A stretch of 64,000 nt of DNA from Hydra vulgaris. Lineage: Eukaryota; Cnidaria; Hydrozoa; Anthoathecata; Hydridae. The notes under the pieces were generated by a model. The model worked only from the letters and a program-made list of their open reading frames with translations. It ran no database searches and was not told the origin of the DNA. How positions within the stretch are numbered: the first letter of the stretch is position 1; each line of letters starts with the position of its first letter. A program made the translations under genes and the position numbers. Positions 21,131-32,282 of the stretch are shown here, in pieces. The stretch covers positions 5,532,001 to 5,596,000 of the forward strand of contig NC_088921.1 of NCBI RefSeq assembly GCF_038396675.1, in the 5' to 3' direction.

Positions 21131-22394
21131 CCTGTGTGTATCATTCGTATTAATATGGTTAGGGTAATTTATGGAAAAGCGATAAATAGAGAAAAAGCGA
21201 GAAGTTAGCAGGATTGTTTTGTCGACGCTAGTTTTGATTTCGTCTTCATGTTTAAAAATGAATTTGTTAAAATTGACTTTAAAAAGGATTTTTTTTTTTT
21301 TAATTTTTTTCTTAATTTCGTCGTAGAAAATTACGATTTATAAAATAACATAAATACAAATGGCTTGAGCAAGAAGAAAACATCAGTTTGTCTTTTTTAC
21401 AAAGTTGCGTTATGGTTTCATTGCAGGTCGTTTTTTACAAAGAAATATATATGATCGTCACAAATGCTTGTGATTAAATATGTATATAAAATGCTACTTT
21501 CCATAATTTATTTATCTATTTTAAACTTGTCTCCTAATACTTAACTAGGTAATAACACTAAGAGTCATTTTAGTATCATTTGGAGATTTTAAGTTTTAGA
21601 ACCGTTTTCCAAACGTGAATCTTAATTGTTTAGTTTACAAAAAAGGAGATTACAGTTCAATATCAAATTTTATTGCATCATTCGACTGGGATTTTTTATT
21701 TCATCATAAAACTGCGGATTAAATGTTGAATAAACCAAAATCTTTGTTTGAAATATCATTGGCATACCTTTGTTTGAAATATTTTAGATAGTTCAAACAA
21801 AGATATGCCAATGATTGCCAAATGCCAATAACAATAAAACCTGGAGCACACCAACCTTTAAAAACTACTTTAAAACTATCATTACCTCCATCTTTTGTTT
21901 TGATTGTTATTTAGACATATATATACATAGTGATGATAAATCTTACCAGCATACTTTTAACGCCTAAATACTTAAAGATGATCAAACTTGGTATTCTTTC
22001 AAAATATTTTTCAAGGTCCACAAATACCATCCAGAGATCTTTTTTTCTTTTCCTAATGTCATTCTTGAACTTACTTTACATTTAATAGTGCATCTGTTGT
22101 TCCCTTTCCTGACTTAGAACTAAACTACATGTTAATATGCTGATTCTTATTATTTTTTCCCAGATTTTAGTGCCTTCTATATAAATGTTTACTATCCAAC
22201 TTTTTATGTACAATTGCGCTGCAAAGATCTGAAATCTACTGATTATCTACATCCTTTAAAGTTTTCAACATTTCAGCCATATTATTAAAAAAAATAGAAA
22301 AAAATAGCGACAAAAAAACTGTTGGAACCCTGAATTAATAATAACAGTAACAACATTATTTATAAAAAAATAAATATATATTAAAAAAATCTTA
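21131..22394. other. AT-rich intergenic DNA with one long hairpin
   Basis: No gene seen apart from the hairpin listed separately. Segments near 21960-22130 (AAATACTTAAAGATGATCAAAC, CCATCCAGAGATC) have a coding-like texture but are broken by stops in all frames and I do not recognise them. Confidence 0.45.
21755..21815. repeat. 24-bp near-perfect hairpin
   Basis: Arms 21755-21778 and 21792-21815 (ATCATTGGCATACCTTTG against its complement) match at 23 of 24 positions around a 13-nt loop. CTTTGTTTGAAATAT occurs additionally just upstream (21742). Confidence 0.92.
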
Positions 22395-22680
22395 CCAACA
22401 TCATTTTGAAATCAACTCATTTTGTTTATTTAACAAGTTATCACCTTTATATGTTAAAAGAAGGAATTTTTCGTATAAGAAAAGATTGCAAATTTTTGAC
22501 GAAGTGTTATAAGAATTGCAAGGTTTTACAATTTTCCACTCAATTAAGCGTGTAAACATTTTTTCTTTTAGGTCCAAAATTTCTTTAGACAACTCGATAT
22601 CATTTTTATATTTATTTATGTTAAAAGATTTTAGATGGTTACCAAAATTTATATGGAGTTTCACATAAGTCACAATATAC
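22395..22680 (-). pseudogene. Penelope-like element, GIY-YIG endonuclease fragment
   Basis: Reads YIVTYVKLHINFGNHLKSFN, then NDIELSKEILDLKEK, RLIEWKIVKPCNSYNTSSK, CNLFLYEKFLLLTYKGDNLL and NKQNELISK. This order (Y-I start, NHLKSFN, ELSK, IEWKI, the cysteine-containing CNLFLYEK and LLNK(x)ELISK) is the C-terminal GIY-YIG-type endonuclease of Penelope-like retroelements. A stop follows ELISK where the family continues CRH. The RT part is missing. The CR1-like RT at 22680-24175 abuts it directly, suggesting one inserted at or beside the other. Confidence 0.75.
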
Positions 22681-24175
22681 TTTTTTTGCGGTCAGGTTTT
22701 TGCAGACACTTAATTGAATGACGAGTAACACGAGAATGAATTTTAGTAGATAGCACAAGAGACGCTAGCTCTTTAGAGCAGTGCCTATTATAGTATTTGT
22801 AGAAAAAAGAAAGAGAAGCAACATTACGACGATGTAAAAATGGTTGGAGGTTGGCTGCAAGAGCAGGTCTAACCATGTTTACAATGCGTTTTTGCACCTT
22901 GTCTAAAATATAAAGGGCATCATTAGAAGATCCGCCCCAGATATGGCAACAGTATTCCATACAAGGCCGGATTTGAGATTTATAGAGATAGAGAATAGAA
23001 TCCGAAGTAAGAAAGTGTCGAGCTCGATAAAGAGATGCAACCTTAGCAGATGCTAACTTTGCAACTGATTTGATATATGGTTTCCAAGAAAGATTGGAAG
23101 TAGGAGTTAATCCTAGAAGATGAAGAGTAGGTGACTCATCGAGTACATCACCGTTCATAAATATAGGAAGATCTAAATTATTGCGATAACGATTGGCTGA
23201 AAAAAATTGAGTTTTATCTAAATTAAAGTTCACCAACCACAGTGAGCCCCATGCTGTAGCAAAAGTGAGATCCTTTTCAAGCTCAAATGCCCCCTCCAAG
23301 CAATCAGAGGGTGTTGGTTTCTTATCACGAAAAGAATTAATGGTAATATCATCAGCAAACAATGCCACCTTAGATGTGAGAATATTTGGAAGATCGTTAA
23401 TGTAAATTAAAAAGAGTATAGGACCAAGGATAGAACCTTGAGGAACCCCTGAAGTTAAAGAATAAGAAGAAGAGTGTTGTCCATCGAGGACAACTTTTAT
23501 GCTACAATTGGAAAGGAAGGATTTAATGATCTTAAAGAGGTTTCCGGATCCAACATAAGTAGAAAGCTTATGGAGAAGACCAGCCTGCCAAACTTTATCA
23601 AAAGCTTTAGAAATGTCAAAAGCAATGGTCTTAACCTCTCCACCTTCATCTAATTCACGATAAAACCTGTCAGTTATTACTGTTAGCAAATCAGCTGTAG
23701 AACGAGAAGATCGAAATCCATATTGATGGTCAGAAAGTAAGTTATTAGATTCAAGATGAGAAATTAAGTGTTTGTTAATTAAAGATTCAAAAACCTTGCT
23801 TATGATAGGAAGAAGACTTATGGGACGGTAGTTAGACAAATCAGATCGCTCTCCAGAATTTTTGAAGATAGGGATAACAGATGCCGCTTTCCAGCAGACT
23901 GGATAACAAGACTCTGATAAGCACTTGTTGAATAGTTTTGAGAGTATAGACGACAGCTCCGGAGAACACTTCTGCAAGACAATAACAGGTATGTTGTCCG
24001 GGCCACAAGCTGTAGAAGAGTCAAGGCAGGAAATCACTTTAGATACAGATGCTGGAGTGATATGAATGTCAAGCAATGGATCAACCTGTTTGTTGGCAAT
24101 TTCAGGTAGAACGCCTTCGATTCCGATACGATTTAAGGAAACAAAGCGGTTGGATGAATCGGCAAATTTTCTAGG
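22680..24175 (-). pseudogene. CR1-like reverse transcriptase, open but 5'- and 3'-truncated
   Basis: A single open frame of about 490 codons encodes most of a non-LTR RT. Blocks in order: VSKVISCLDSSTACGPDNIP, NYRPISLLPIISKVFE, HQYGFRSSRSTADLL, the catalytic FDISKAFDKVWQ, SGVPQGSILGPILFLIY, the active-site ALFADDITINS, then LDKTQFFSANR, NLSWKPYIKSVAKLAS, EYCCHIWGGSSNDAL and HRRNVASLSFFYKYYN. The frame extends upstream of the first Met (24076) to about 24175, reading FADSSNRFVSLNRIG. The APE endonuclease and ORF1 are absent, and the last about 40 residues found in the copy at 1893-2590 are missing. Catalytic residues look intact, but a lone truncated RT cannot mobilise itself. It is the youngest-looking RT in the window. 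Confidence 0.92.
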
Positions 24176-24207
24176 GCGGCACTAAAAGCTTGCTACATAA
24201 AAAAATG

Positions 24208-24319
24208 CTCGGAAATCAACATCGGAAATCAAAAAACGTTGATGTTGATTTCCAAGCTTTTTGCTGTGTATATACTTTAAATTTAACTGTCCGTGCACAG
24301 ACTGTTAAATTTAAAGTAT
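24208..24319. repeat. Two adjacent hairpins
   Basis: GGAAATCAACATC (about 24208-24227) pairs with GATGTTGATTTCC (24241-24253). Immediately after, ATACTTTAAATTTAAC (24272-24287) pairs perfectly with 24304-24319 around a 16-nt loop, itself partly palindromic (CTGT...ACAG). They lie just beyond the 5' truncation point of the CR1-like RT. Confidence 0.85.
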
Positions 24320-25435
24320 GTTATTTAAAACTGAAATTACAATCAGTTTAGAGATACTAGCACCATTTCTAATTTAAACCAACCCTTATCAAAAGATAGA
24401 ACAAACAAGTGTAAAAAACTGTTCAAGATTCAAAAGAAAAACTCTGAAAACTTATTTTCTTTGCTGTTTTTGTCATAGTACACAGTATTTCGTTGTAAAG
24501 ATAATATTCTATATGTTAGTCGCAACCTTTGATTTTATTAAACTATTCCTATTTGCTTCACTTAAATGCTGAAGTGATTAATCCTAATTAGTTAACTTTA
24601 TATTTTTTATTTACAATTCATAGTCACTACAAATTTACCTGTTCACTTTTTAATTCTCTAACAAAATCCATTATTGATTATAGCTAGTTCTTTCAGCTTT
24701 TTTTTGCCACCTTTTAAACGCTTCACACTACTTTGGATTATACCGAACTATATAAATAAACAGTAAATTCACGGAACAATAAAAAAATATGTTTAAGAAA
24801 GATAAGTGTTTATCCCGCATTAGTTCGGTAAAATTTACAAAAACAATGAAACATTTTTATTACTTTTTTTCATGTTAAGTTTTATTTTACTGACTTCAAA
24901 AGAAATGTTACTTTAAAACTATGGTTATCATGATTGCTTGTATATTAAAATATTATAATCAGGTGCTGGGTGAAAACATATAAAAAACTCTCTGATTACT
25001 AGCTTGATACCTTTTTACGTTTTTTGCCCAGCTGAATTCGCTGCGTAGCGTTTTTACTGTAGATTTATGCAAACATATAAATTTTTAAATAAACTAATAA
25101 AACTTACAATATTTTAGAAAAATCCGGATTATCTCGAATAAAGGAATACACATTTTTTTCAAAAAAGTTTGAAGTAAGTTAACAATTAGCATTGTGACTT
25201 AATATCCATTAATAAGATGTTTGTCGTAAGATAAAATTAAAAATGTCATGCGTTAGACAAATAAATTGATTTAGCCTCGTTCAAAATTTTTTGCCTCACT
25301 ATATTTAACATTCTTTTTTAATTTATATACTAGTATCACATTTTAAAATGAGTTTATTAAAATTTATTTGCGTTTGTTTATTGTTTATATTAATATTTAT
25401 TGATTAATTGCTACATTCCTTTAAATTATTATAAA
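24320..25435. other. AT-rich DNA upstream of the gene at 25436
   Basis: No exon or element recognised. A pyrimidine-rich stretch and a candidate splice acceptor (TTATTATAAAG) end it at 25435. Confidence 0.5.
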
Positions 25436-26674
25436 GGAAAATTTTCTAATTTTAAAGGCGACAGTGACGGTAACAACGACGTTGTAGATAACATCCCAAA
25501 CAACTTTAAACCAAACTTGATGGAATCAGAGCAACAAAATGATGTTAAACCTTTTAAAATAAGAACAGAATTGCAAAATAGCAATGAAGATAGCTTTTGG
25601 GATAAAAATGGAAACATTGCGTTTTATGGAGTACAAGGTAACCTGGCAGTTGTTGTCGCTTGTACTCAAATATATTTTTAAAACTGTATTTTGACTACAA
25701 TAATAATATTTAATGTTTTATTTAGGAGAAGTGGATAAAGAGATACCCAAAAAACCAAAGTATATTCTTCATCTTCTGGACAAAGAAGCGGAGAGCTACA
25801 AAATGGCAAACAAAGGATATAGACCTACTTTGTTTAAAAATAACGAAGAGAGGTTTATGTCAAATATTTTAAATCCCAAAACAGTAAATGGAGGACTCAG
25901 CGATGTGACTGAAAACTTTCTTAGAAATAGTTATATCCCAATCAGATCAGTTTGCAAACCCAAGTGTTGAAAATAAAAATTATTTGGGGATTCAAAGGAG
26001 TCATCAGCAAATTCATAATCACTTAAACAATTATTTAGGACGTGAGTGGCAAAATTATCATAAGCATGAAAGAGAAAATGCATTACAGCGCGAAAGTGAA
26101 GAACTGATTGAACAGGAACAAAAAGAGCACGCTTCTTTATTAGCCTATAGACTGACATTACAAGAACAAAAACATTTTTTAAAACCCGTTGCACCAAAAG
26201 CTATCGAACCTGGTAATTTTTTAATTTTATTTAAATACTTTATATGAATATAAAAATAAAATTGATTATCACTCAATCAAGTATAGCTTGTGAATATTTA
26301 TAACACCGAGCTAATAGTTATGGAATATTTATAACACGTGTCTTTTATTCATGTATTCCTCTATAAAACTTAATATTTTAGAACGTTAAATATTTTTGTA
26401 AATATTTCCACTGAGTTGCTAGTGAGTACCCGCGTTAAATCGACGACGTTATGTCGTCAAAACAACGTCTAACATCAAAACAACGGCACAACCTTGACTT
26501 GACGCTGGTTGCCTGCTAGATTGCTTTAACGCGAACAGCTTTATAATTAGTACTTTTTTTAAGAACTGAGTTTAATGTCAAATAGAGGAGCAAGACAAAA
26601 CGCGGAAACAATTTATAATAGTAACTCAAAACAGATGCAGTATAACCCCCTAAAAGAATCTGGAAGATTTGCTA
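25436..26674 (+). CDS. Probable host gene, exons of an unrecognised acidic/coiled-coil protein
   Basis: I do not recognise the protein. Exon 1 (25436-25637; acceptor TTATAAAG, donor CAAG|GTAACC) encodes a polar stretch ending FWDKNGNIAFYGVQ. Exon 2 (25726 onward; acceptor TTTATTTAG) continues in phase as GEVDKEIPKKPKYILHLLD and KEAESYKMANKGYRP. Between 25883 and 25951 the frame changes. Either a 67-nt intron (GTAAAT...ATCAG, phase 0 on both sides) or a one-base frameshift explains this. The next part, to 26212, encodes HNHLNNYLGREWQNYHKHER and a Glu/Gln-rich probable coiled coil (LQRESEELIEQEQKEHASLL). Exon at 26564-26674 (acceptor TTTTTTTAAG, donor GCTA|GTAAGT) joins in phase and reads MSNRGARQNAETIYNSNSK. 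It does not resemble any transposon protein, codons and splice signals are orderly, and a matching terminal exon lies at 45791. Upstream exons are probably outside or unseen. Confidence 0.6.
26431..26533. repeat. Short inverted-repeat element in an intron
   Basis: CGCGTTAAA at 26431 is inverted at 26525-26533, and a smaller dyad GACGAC-GTTAT-GTCGTC lies just inside (26442-26458). The patch is unusually CpG-rich for the window. It falls in the intron between 26212 and 26564. Confidence 0.6.
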
Positions 26675-27239
26675 GTAAGTTGTTTGACAAGTTTAAAATT
26701 TTGTTTAAACTGATAAATGAAAATATTTACGAACAAACACGATATTTAATAGTAGTGGAAGTCACTTGTAAAATTTATATTTCATCACTAGAATTTAAAC
26801 TCATTTCATAATTTAAACATAGAATGGTTAACAGGGGCGTGTCTAAGGAATGTGTGCTACGTCGTTGGACGTACCCAAAAAAATCAAATAAAAGTTTTTC
26901 AACTTCATTATATTGTTGAAAAAAGTTTTACTATATACAGCTATTAAAACCAAACTACGGCAAAAACTAAACAAATTATTTGCACGGTTAATTATGTGAG
27001 ACGGTTGGAAGAAAATTAAAAAGCGGAAAACCTAATAGTATTTCGGTTTCATAATTTTCCGATTATTAAATAATAATAATTACAATATTTTGATGGAGGT
27101 TAAACTAACTTTTATGTTAAATAACTTAATTAGAAACTTGAAATGACATTATTTTATTTCGTTATATAGAACTTTATGTTTTAAATTTTTTCTTTCGTTA
27201 GTTTAAAACAAATAAACATTTTTACAATGATCTTGTTTT
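26675..27239. other. Intron DNA with a MITE-like left tip
   Basis: Begins with the strong donor GTAAGT. At 26832 CAGGGGCGTGTCTAAGG followed by GTTGGACGTACCC resembles the left tip at 46585 and, inverted, the tip at 29440-29482. It is therefore an end of a repeat family, but no target duplication pairs 26832 with 29482. Confidence 0.5.
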
Positions 27240-27850
27240 ACAATTTTTATCAATAAAATTTAAATTAAAAAAAAATTAATAACGACAGGAGCAAGTAGAA
27301 GACAGAAGTCTTGTCACCAAGCCCCCTATAGTAAGCGTAAAATATATTTTACAAAGTTCTCATTATATAAATTTACAAATACTCGTTATATAAAAAAAGT
27401 TAGAACATAATTACAACAAGAATACGACAAATTGCAAAAATTAAATAAATACATGCAGTAAAAAATATTACAATATTTTTCTTTTTCATTTAAAAATACA
27501 AAAATATGTTTGCGTCTGTTAATTCAAGTAATTACTGTTTAACTATACATGTAAAACAATTTATTGAAGTTATACTTTTCATATTTTCATTATTAACTAT
27601 GTTCCACAGACGAGGCCCTCTATATGAAATTGAGTAATTAGATGTTTTAAGAGTTGACTTTAAAATATGGATAGAGCACCTCGTTAAGTATTTATGATTA
27701 ATTTTAGAAATCGATTATTAATTTTAGAAATCGATTATTAAAGGATTTTGGAAACATGTCATTTTGATATTTAAACATGAATAACAAGTTTTGTAACACG
27801 TTTAACTCATAGACATTAAGAGCTTTTATTTCCCGGAGTCTTGGACTACC
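27240..27850 (-). pseudogene. 3' end of a CR1/L2-like retrotransposon
   Basis: On the - strand, IKALNVYELNVLQNLLFMFK and YQNDMFPKSF (about 27750-27810) are followed by STLKTSNYSISYRGPRLWNI (27600-27660), the C-terminal block of CR1/L2-like RT proteins, then a 3' UTR containing GGGGCTTGGTGACAAG (27302-27325), which also occurs after the RT at 1-1290. A 20-bp tandem duplication (TTTTAGAAATCGATTATTAA) breaks the frame near 27702-27740. Confidence 0.8.
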
Positions 27851-29527
27851 CTTTCAACATACACCCTGAGTAAAATTTTAGTCAAGTTTTATTGTTTAAC
27901 TGTCATCAGGAGGTAAAATAAGTAACAACGCGTATATATCAACGCGTAACAACAAGTATATATCAAAGTAAACATCAAAATATATCAATGGATATTCCCA
28001 GTTTTATTACACTAGACTGCATATCGTTTTTATAACATTTTAAATTATAAATTAGAAGAAAAAGAGTTTTTAATAAGAAAAATAAAATTCCTACTTAATT
28101 ATGTTTTATTAAATTTATTAAATTTTATTAAACATAAAATATGGCCGTTGATTAGTTCAAAATGTTGCATAATTCATTAGTTATATAGCATTTCAAAGAA
28201 AAAATTAGTCCGTTAAAGAAAAACATTTCCTTTAAAGTTAGGCGATCAAATATAAAATTGTGTAGAATTTTTGATATCATGGTATCTTTTGGATACAAGA
28301 AAGGAAGTCAGAGTTATTACAAGAAGAAGCTGTTTATAATTGCGTCGAAAAAAACCAGTATTAGTTCCTTGGTTTTCTTTGATAATCAAACATTTGTGGC
28401 AAGAAATTAGAATGTCTATAGCCAGATTTTAAACTTGATAAGTGTACATTTTTATGTAGCGATATTGTTTATCCTGTATGAGAATCATGAGAATCATAAT
28501 AGGAACTATGATGAACCACATGAAGGAAAAACTTGTTTATTTAGTGTTTTAATAAAAGTTGTTACTGATTTTTCTTTGGATGTTATGAAATGTAAAATCG
28601 TGGCATGGATACTTTACTAAAGTTTTTTATTCCTGTGGTTTTCTGTACAAAATTTTTATGTATGGATTTGTTGAAGAAACCGTGACCAAATTTTAAGTTT
28701 TTCCTAACACAACATCAGGTATGTATTGAAGGAATGCTGAGACTTCCAAATAAGTTTTAAACAACAATCAATTCATTATAAACGAAATTTTATAAAAAAT
28801 ATTTCCGAGCTGAATTAAAGTTAAACTCTTCAAGTACTCAAATAAAAATCTATGTTGATACAAATTTCTAAAAAAATAGCACTGAGAAATATCTTCATAC
28901 CATACCGCTCTTAAAAATACAGAAAAAAGTGTAACACAAAATTTGGACAAAGAAAACGGTTCCGTTAAGGTCGGATTTACGTGTACCTAGTTATAATTAT
29001 ATTTTTTATAGTTTGAATCTTGTTCAAGTTCAAAGACTTTGTGTCTATACTTAGAAATATTGTTAACCAACATCTCCAAGTATGCTTTGAAGCTTAAAAA
29101 TTGCATTTTAAGTTATTGTAAATTGTTTATCACTGTTTCTTTGCCAGACCATCTGAGTACTGAGTTTAACACAATGTTTAATGTTACAAATTTAAAGTAC
29201 TTTAAAGCAGCTGTGTTTTAATTTCTTCATTCTAATCTTTAGTTTCTTCTAAAAACAATTGCAGAAATTCAGTGTTTTGTTATGCTAGTTGGAAAGACCA
29301 CATCATATCTTTAAGTGCCTTTTATTTAACCAAAGGCTTCATTAGGTTTTTTTATTATTGTCAAGCAAAGGCTTTATTAAGAGAGTTTGACCTGTGGGAA
29401 GTTTAGTTGAATGTCACTTAACTGTCTGGGAGGGGGCATAGTTTTTTGGACTTACCCAAAAAATTTCCTGTAAACGCCCCTGGTATAGGAATAGAAAATC
29501 TTTGGTGAAAGATTTTCCAAAAATTAC
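27851..29527. other. Intron/intergenic AT-rich DNA
   Basis: No gene recognised. Open frames at 28435-28620, 28768-28950 and 29039-29221 have no domain and lie in A/T-rich sequence. The segment ends near 29440-29482 with GGACTTACCC and GTAAACGCCCCTG, the inverted version of the repeat tip at 26832. Confidence 0.45.
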
Positions 29528-29613
29528 CATGTTTGTTTTTTCGTTTCGAATCTTACATTAAATCAAATGCTAAAACGATTTAATATGAGATTCGAAACGA
29601 ACAAACAAACATG
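29528..29613. repeat. 37-bp-arm hairpin beside the outer transposon
   Basis: Arms 29528-29564 and 29577-29613 (CGTTTCGAATCT core, ends CATGTTTG/CAAACATG) match at about 34 of 37 positions with a 12-nt loop. The last two bases of the right arm begin the TGTT target duplication of the outer transposon. Confidence 0.92.
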
Positions 29614-30009
29614 TTCACCGTTACAAAATTTAGAAAAAAGTTCAACCCGCTTTACCCGAAAAAACCCTTTGGAGGGACGAAAGTACACACATTCCTGATT
29701 CCAAAATCAACGAATTACGACCAAGAAAAAAAAGGCAATTTAAATTTTATTCTATAAGCACATGACACATAAATGACAACACACATTTTATTTTGCATTT
29801 TTACAGCACATTTAACTTGAAAAACTCAATAAAAATAAAGAAGTAATGCTAAATCTTCTGATTTGACTAATAACTTATTCTGAAAACATATTGAAGTAAA
29901 TGAATTCTGGTCTTCGTTGGTTTTACATGTGTTTGCCATTGTAGTCCAAAATGCACGTCTTCAATTTGCTACCATAGTTAGGATTACTTGCGTCTCTTTT
30001 GTATCTTTT

Positions 30010-31895
30010 CTAGTGTTTAGCAAATGAGTGGTGAAGAGCTTCTGTTGACTGCTCACTGCAAGGTCCAAGTGCAGTGTGCTTCATTTCAATGATTTTTTTG
30101 ATGTTAAAGAAGACTGCATGTACCTTGGGCGTAACTGAAACATTTGAGAAAGCCAGATATGAGGTTTGAAATGCATCAACTTTTACTGCATAGTGTGGAT
30201 CAAGCTCTTGTCCGAAGCATGCAGTCACAACTGCTCCAAATTTTCGAAGGGCATCAATGATACCAATAGCTTGAAATGCAGTTTCTGCCAGTTTTTGAAA
30301 GAGATCAACATTCTTCAAAAGCTTGTGGCATTCATTGCCTGCAAATTGACATCCATGAAGGGGTTGTGGTTGAATGTTAAGGAGTCCAATCATTAGCTTT
30401 GGGTCAAATGTCTCTTAAGGCCTTAAACAAGTGATTGGCAACCCCAAGCATCAAGTGTAGTCCAATCCTGCAGATTTAAAACCTCTAAAGCTCTTTTTGA
30501 TAGAGCCAAAAGTCCTAAGCTGCCCAGGAAATTAAAGATGTTGACAATCAGCAGTACACCATGTGCAGGGGTGAGTGCTGGAGTGTGCTTGTAAACCACA
30601 GACAATGTTTGCAACCTTTAAGTCACAAGAAATGAAGAAGTTTGTAGAGCTTGAATCAATGAAAGTAATTACTTGATATTTTCATATGTTTCTATTTCTT
30701 AACTTCACTATCTTTGGCATTTGGTGCAGTGAGCAATCACTTGCTTGGGGGAGAGTAACTGATATCACTTGTGTCAATTATTCCCAGACTGACTTTCAGG
30801 AATCCACCTAAACCATCTATTCCACACTTGACAATGTTGTCAGAGAATGATTGTCAAGACTTTTGAACTTCATTCAAAAGCTTTTTTAGGTCATTGCAAT
30901 GAACAACAGTTTTTGACTTTTTGGTGTTTGAAGCTTTTTCAGTTGACACATCAATGTCAGCTTGTGTGAAATAATCTGATAAATGTCTTCTCAAGGCATC
31001 AAACTTTGCATGAAAATTGCTTTCAATAACTTTTGTTCTGCTAACTTGATTAATTGTTAATACAAGTTTTTCAACACCAGAGTTTGACAAACTAGTATTC
31101 ACCTGAACAGTGACAAGGTCTTTCACTGTCATGATTGGAGCATTGTCAAAATGTTTTTTGGCACTGGAAGATCCTAAAATACAGAACAATTAGTTGAATA
31201 GTGTAACAAAGCTTAATAAGATCTAAATTTCACTAAACCAATTTGACAATAAATTTTAAATGATGTGGGGTTCTATTTTTTTTATAGTAAATTTTATATC
31301 GTATAAAATTAAAATGATATTAACAGCTTACCTTTTGTGATGGGGATAGATCTTCCACAATGTTGTGCAACTCTGATTGTTCCATGTGGAGATGTATCTT
31401 TTGAAAAAATCACTGAAGATGTAATCTATTTTGCCAATGTTTGGTCTTTTGTCGCAAGGGTTTGGATATTTTATTAAATGTTGCCTGATTGCACTCATGA
31501 GCAAGGCCTTTGCCTACAAGCGCAAGACACTCTAAGCATCTTCTGTAAACTTTTGCTGCTGCTGATGGTATCGGATCAGTACTGATTGGATGCTTTTCTT
31601 TCAATTTTAGACCTTAAACTTTGCAAATAAGACAGTCACAGTTTTGTTCTCGTGTCTCTGGTCTGACTTGAATGCTCTTGTAGTTGAAGATAGGTGGCAA
31701 GAGGACAAGCTGGCCAGAATCCTTTTTACTCAGTTTCACTCTGCAATTCTCGCATATTCCCTTTGGGACTTGAGTATCAGAGAAACCAATTGGTTTATCA
31801 AGTAGAAATGATAATCAAGTTATCAAGTTGATTGAAGTTTTTCATTGATGAATGTTGTCACTTGTCTATCACACTTTTGAAAGCACAAGAAGCAG
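30010..31895 (-). pseudogene. Uncharacterised spliced transposase-like protein of outer element
   Basis: The gene starts on the far side of the nested insertion, at ATG 44958, giving MPNSGRSHEDNMKVV up to 44912, and resumes at 31895 as CFLCFQKCDRQVTTFINEKL. Then come Cys-rich blocks CENCRVKLSKK and EQNCDCLICKV, GKGLAHECNQATF, and, after a clean intron (31331-31174, donor AAAAG|GTAAGC, acceptor TGTATTTTAG) whose phases agree, GSSSAKKHFDNAPIMTVKDL. Later blocks are CGIDGLGGFLKVSLGIIDTS, CHKLLKNVDLF, VVTACFGQELDPHY, VSVTPKVHAVFFNIKKIIEM and LGPCSEQSTEALHHSFAKH. This order matches a transposon-encoded family widespread in cnidarians and arthropods, recalled from memory and without a functional name. 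Stops near 30868, 30735 and 31610 and frameshifts make it inactive. Confidence 0.72.
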
Positions 31896-32282
31896 GGTGC
31901 GGATTCACAACTTTTGCGTAACTCTTGCGTAGCTGAGCAAAAGTTACGAAAAACTTACGCAAAATATTTTTTGCGAAACTATTTGGTATTCACAACTTTT
32001 TCGCAGCATTTGCGTAAAGTTAAGGTTGCGCATGAGTTACGCAAAACTTAGACAAAAACTTAGGCAAAAACTTACGCAAAAACTTACCCAAAATTTAAGG
32101 CAAATATTTTATAACTATTTGTATAAAGGAAGTAGTTAGTATTACTAATTCTTTTTTTATTAAGACACACAGGGCAATGTGACCAAACAGCGAATGTTTC
32201 TTTTTTAAAGTCAGGACTTAAATTTACTTACAATTATTTTTTTGTTGTTGTTGCTATATATAAAAATGTAGCAAAACCGTAT

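Noticed and set aside
24272-24319. Hairpin as a bacterial-type terminator
   Set aside because: The context is eukaryotic and there is no gene end next to it; it is better explained as a repeat structure.
28435-29221. Several 60-residue open frames
   Set aside because: Length and composition are expected by chance in A/T-rich DNA; no domain or splice context.
26832-29482. A single 2.65-kb transposon bounded by CAGGGGCG and CGCCCCTG
   Set aside because: The tips are similar, but the flanking 8-mers (ATGGTTAA and GTATAGGA) do not match and the interior holds an unrelated retrotransposon end; more likely two separate fragments.
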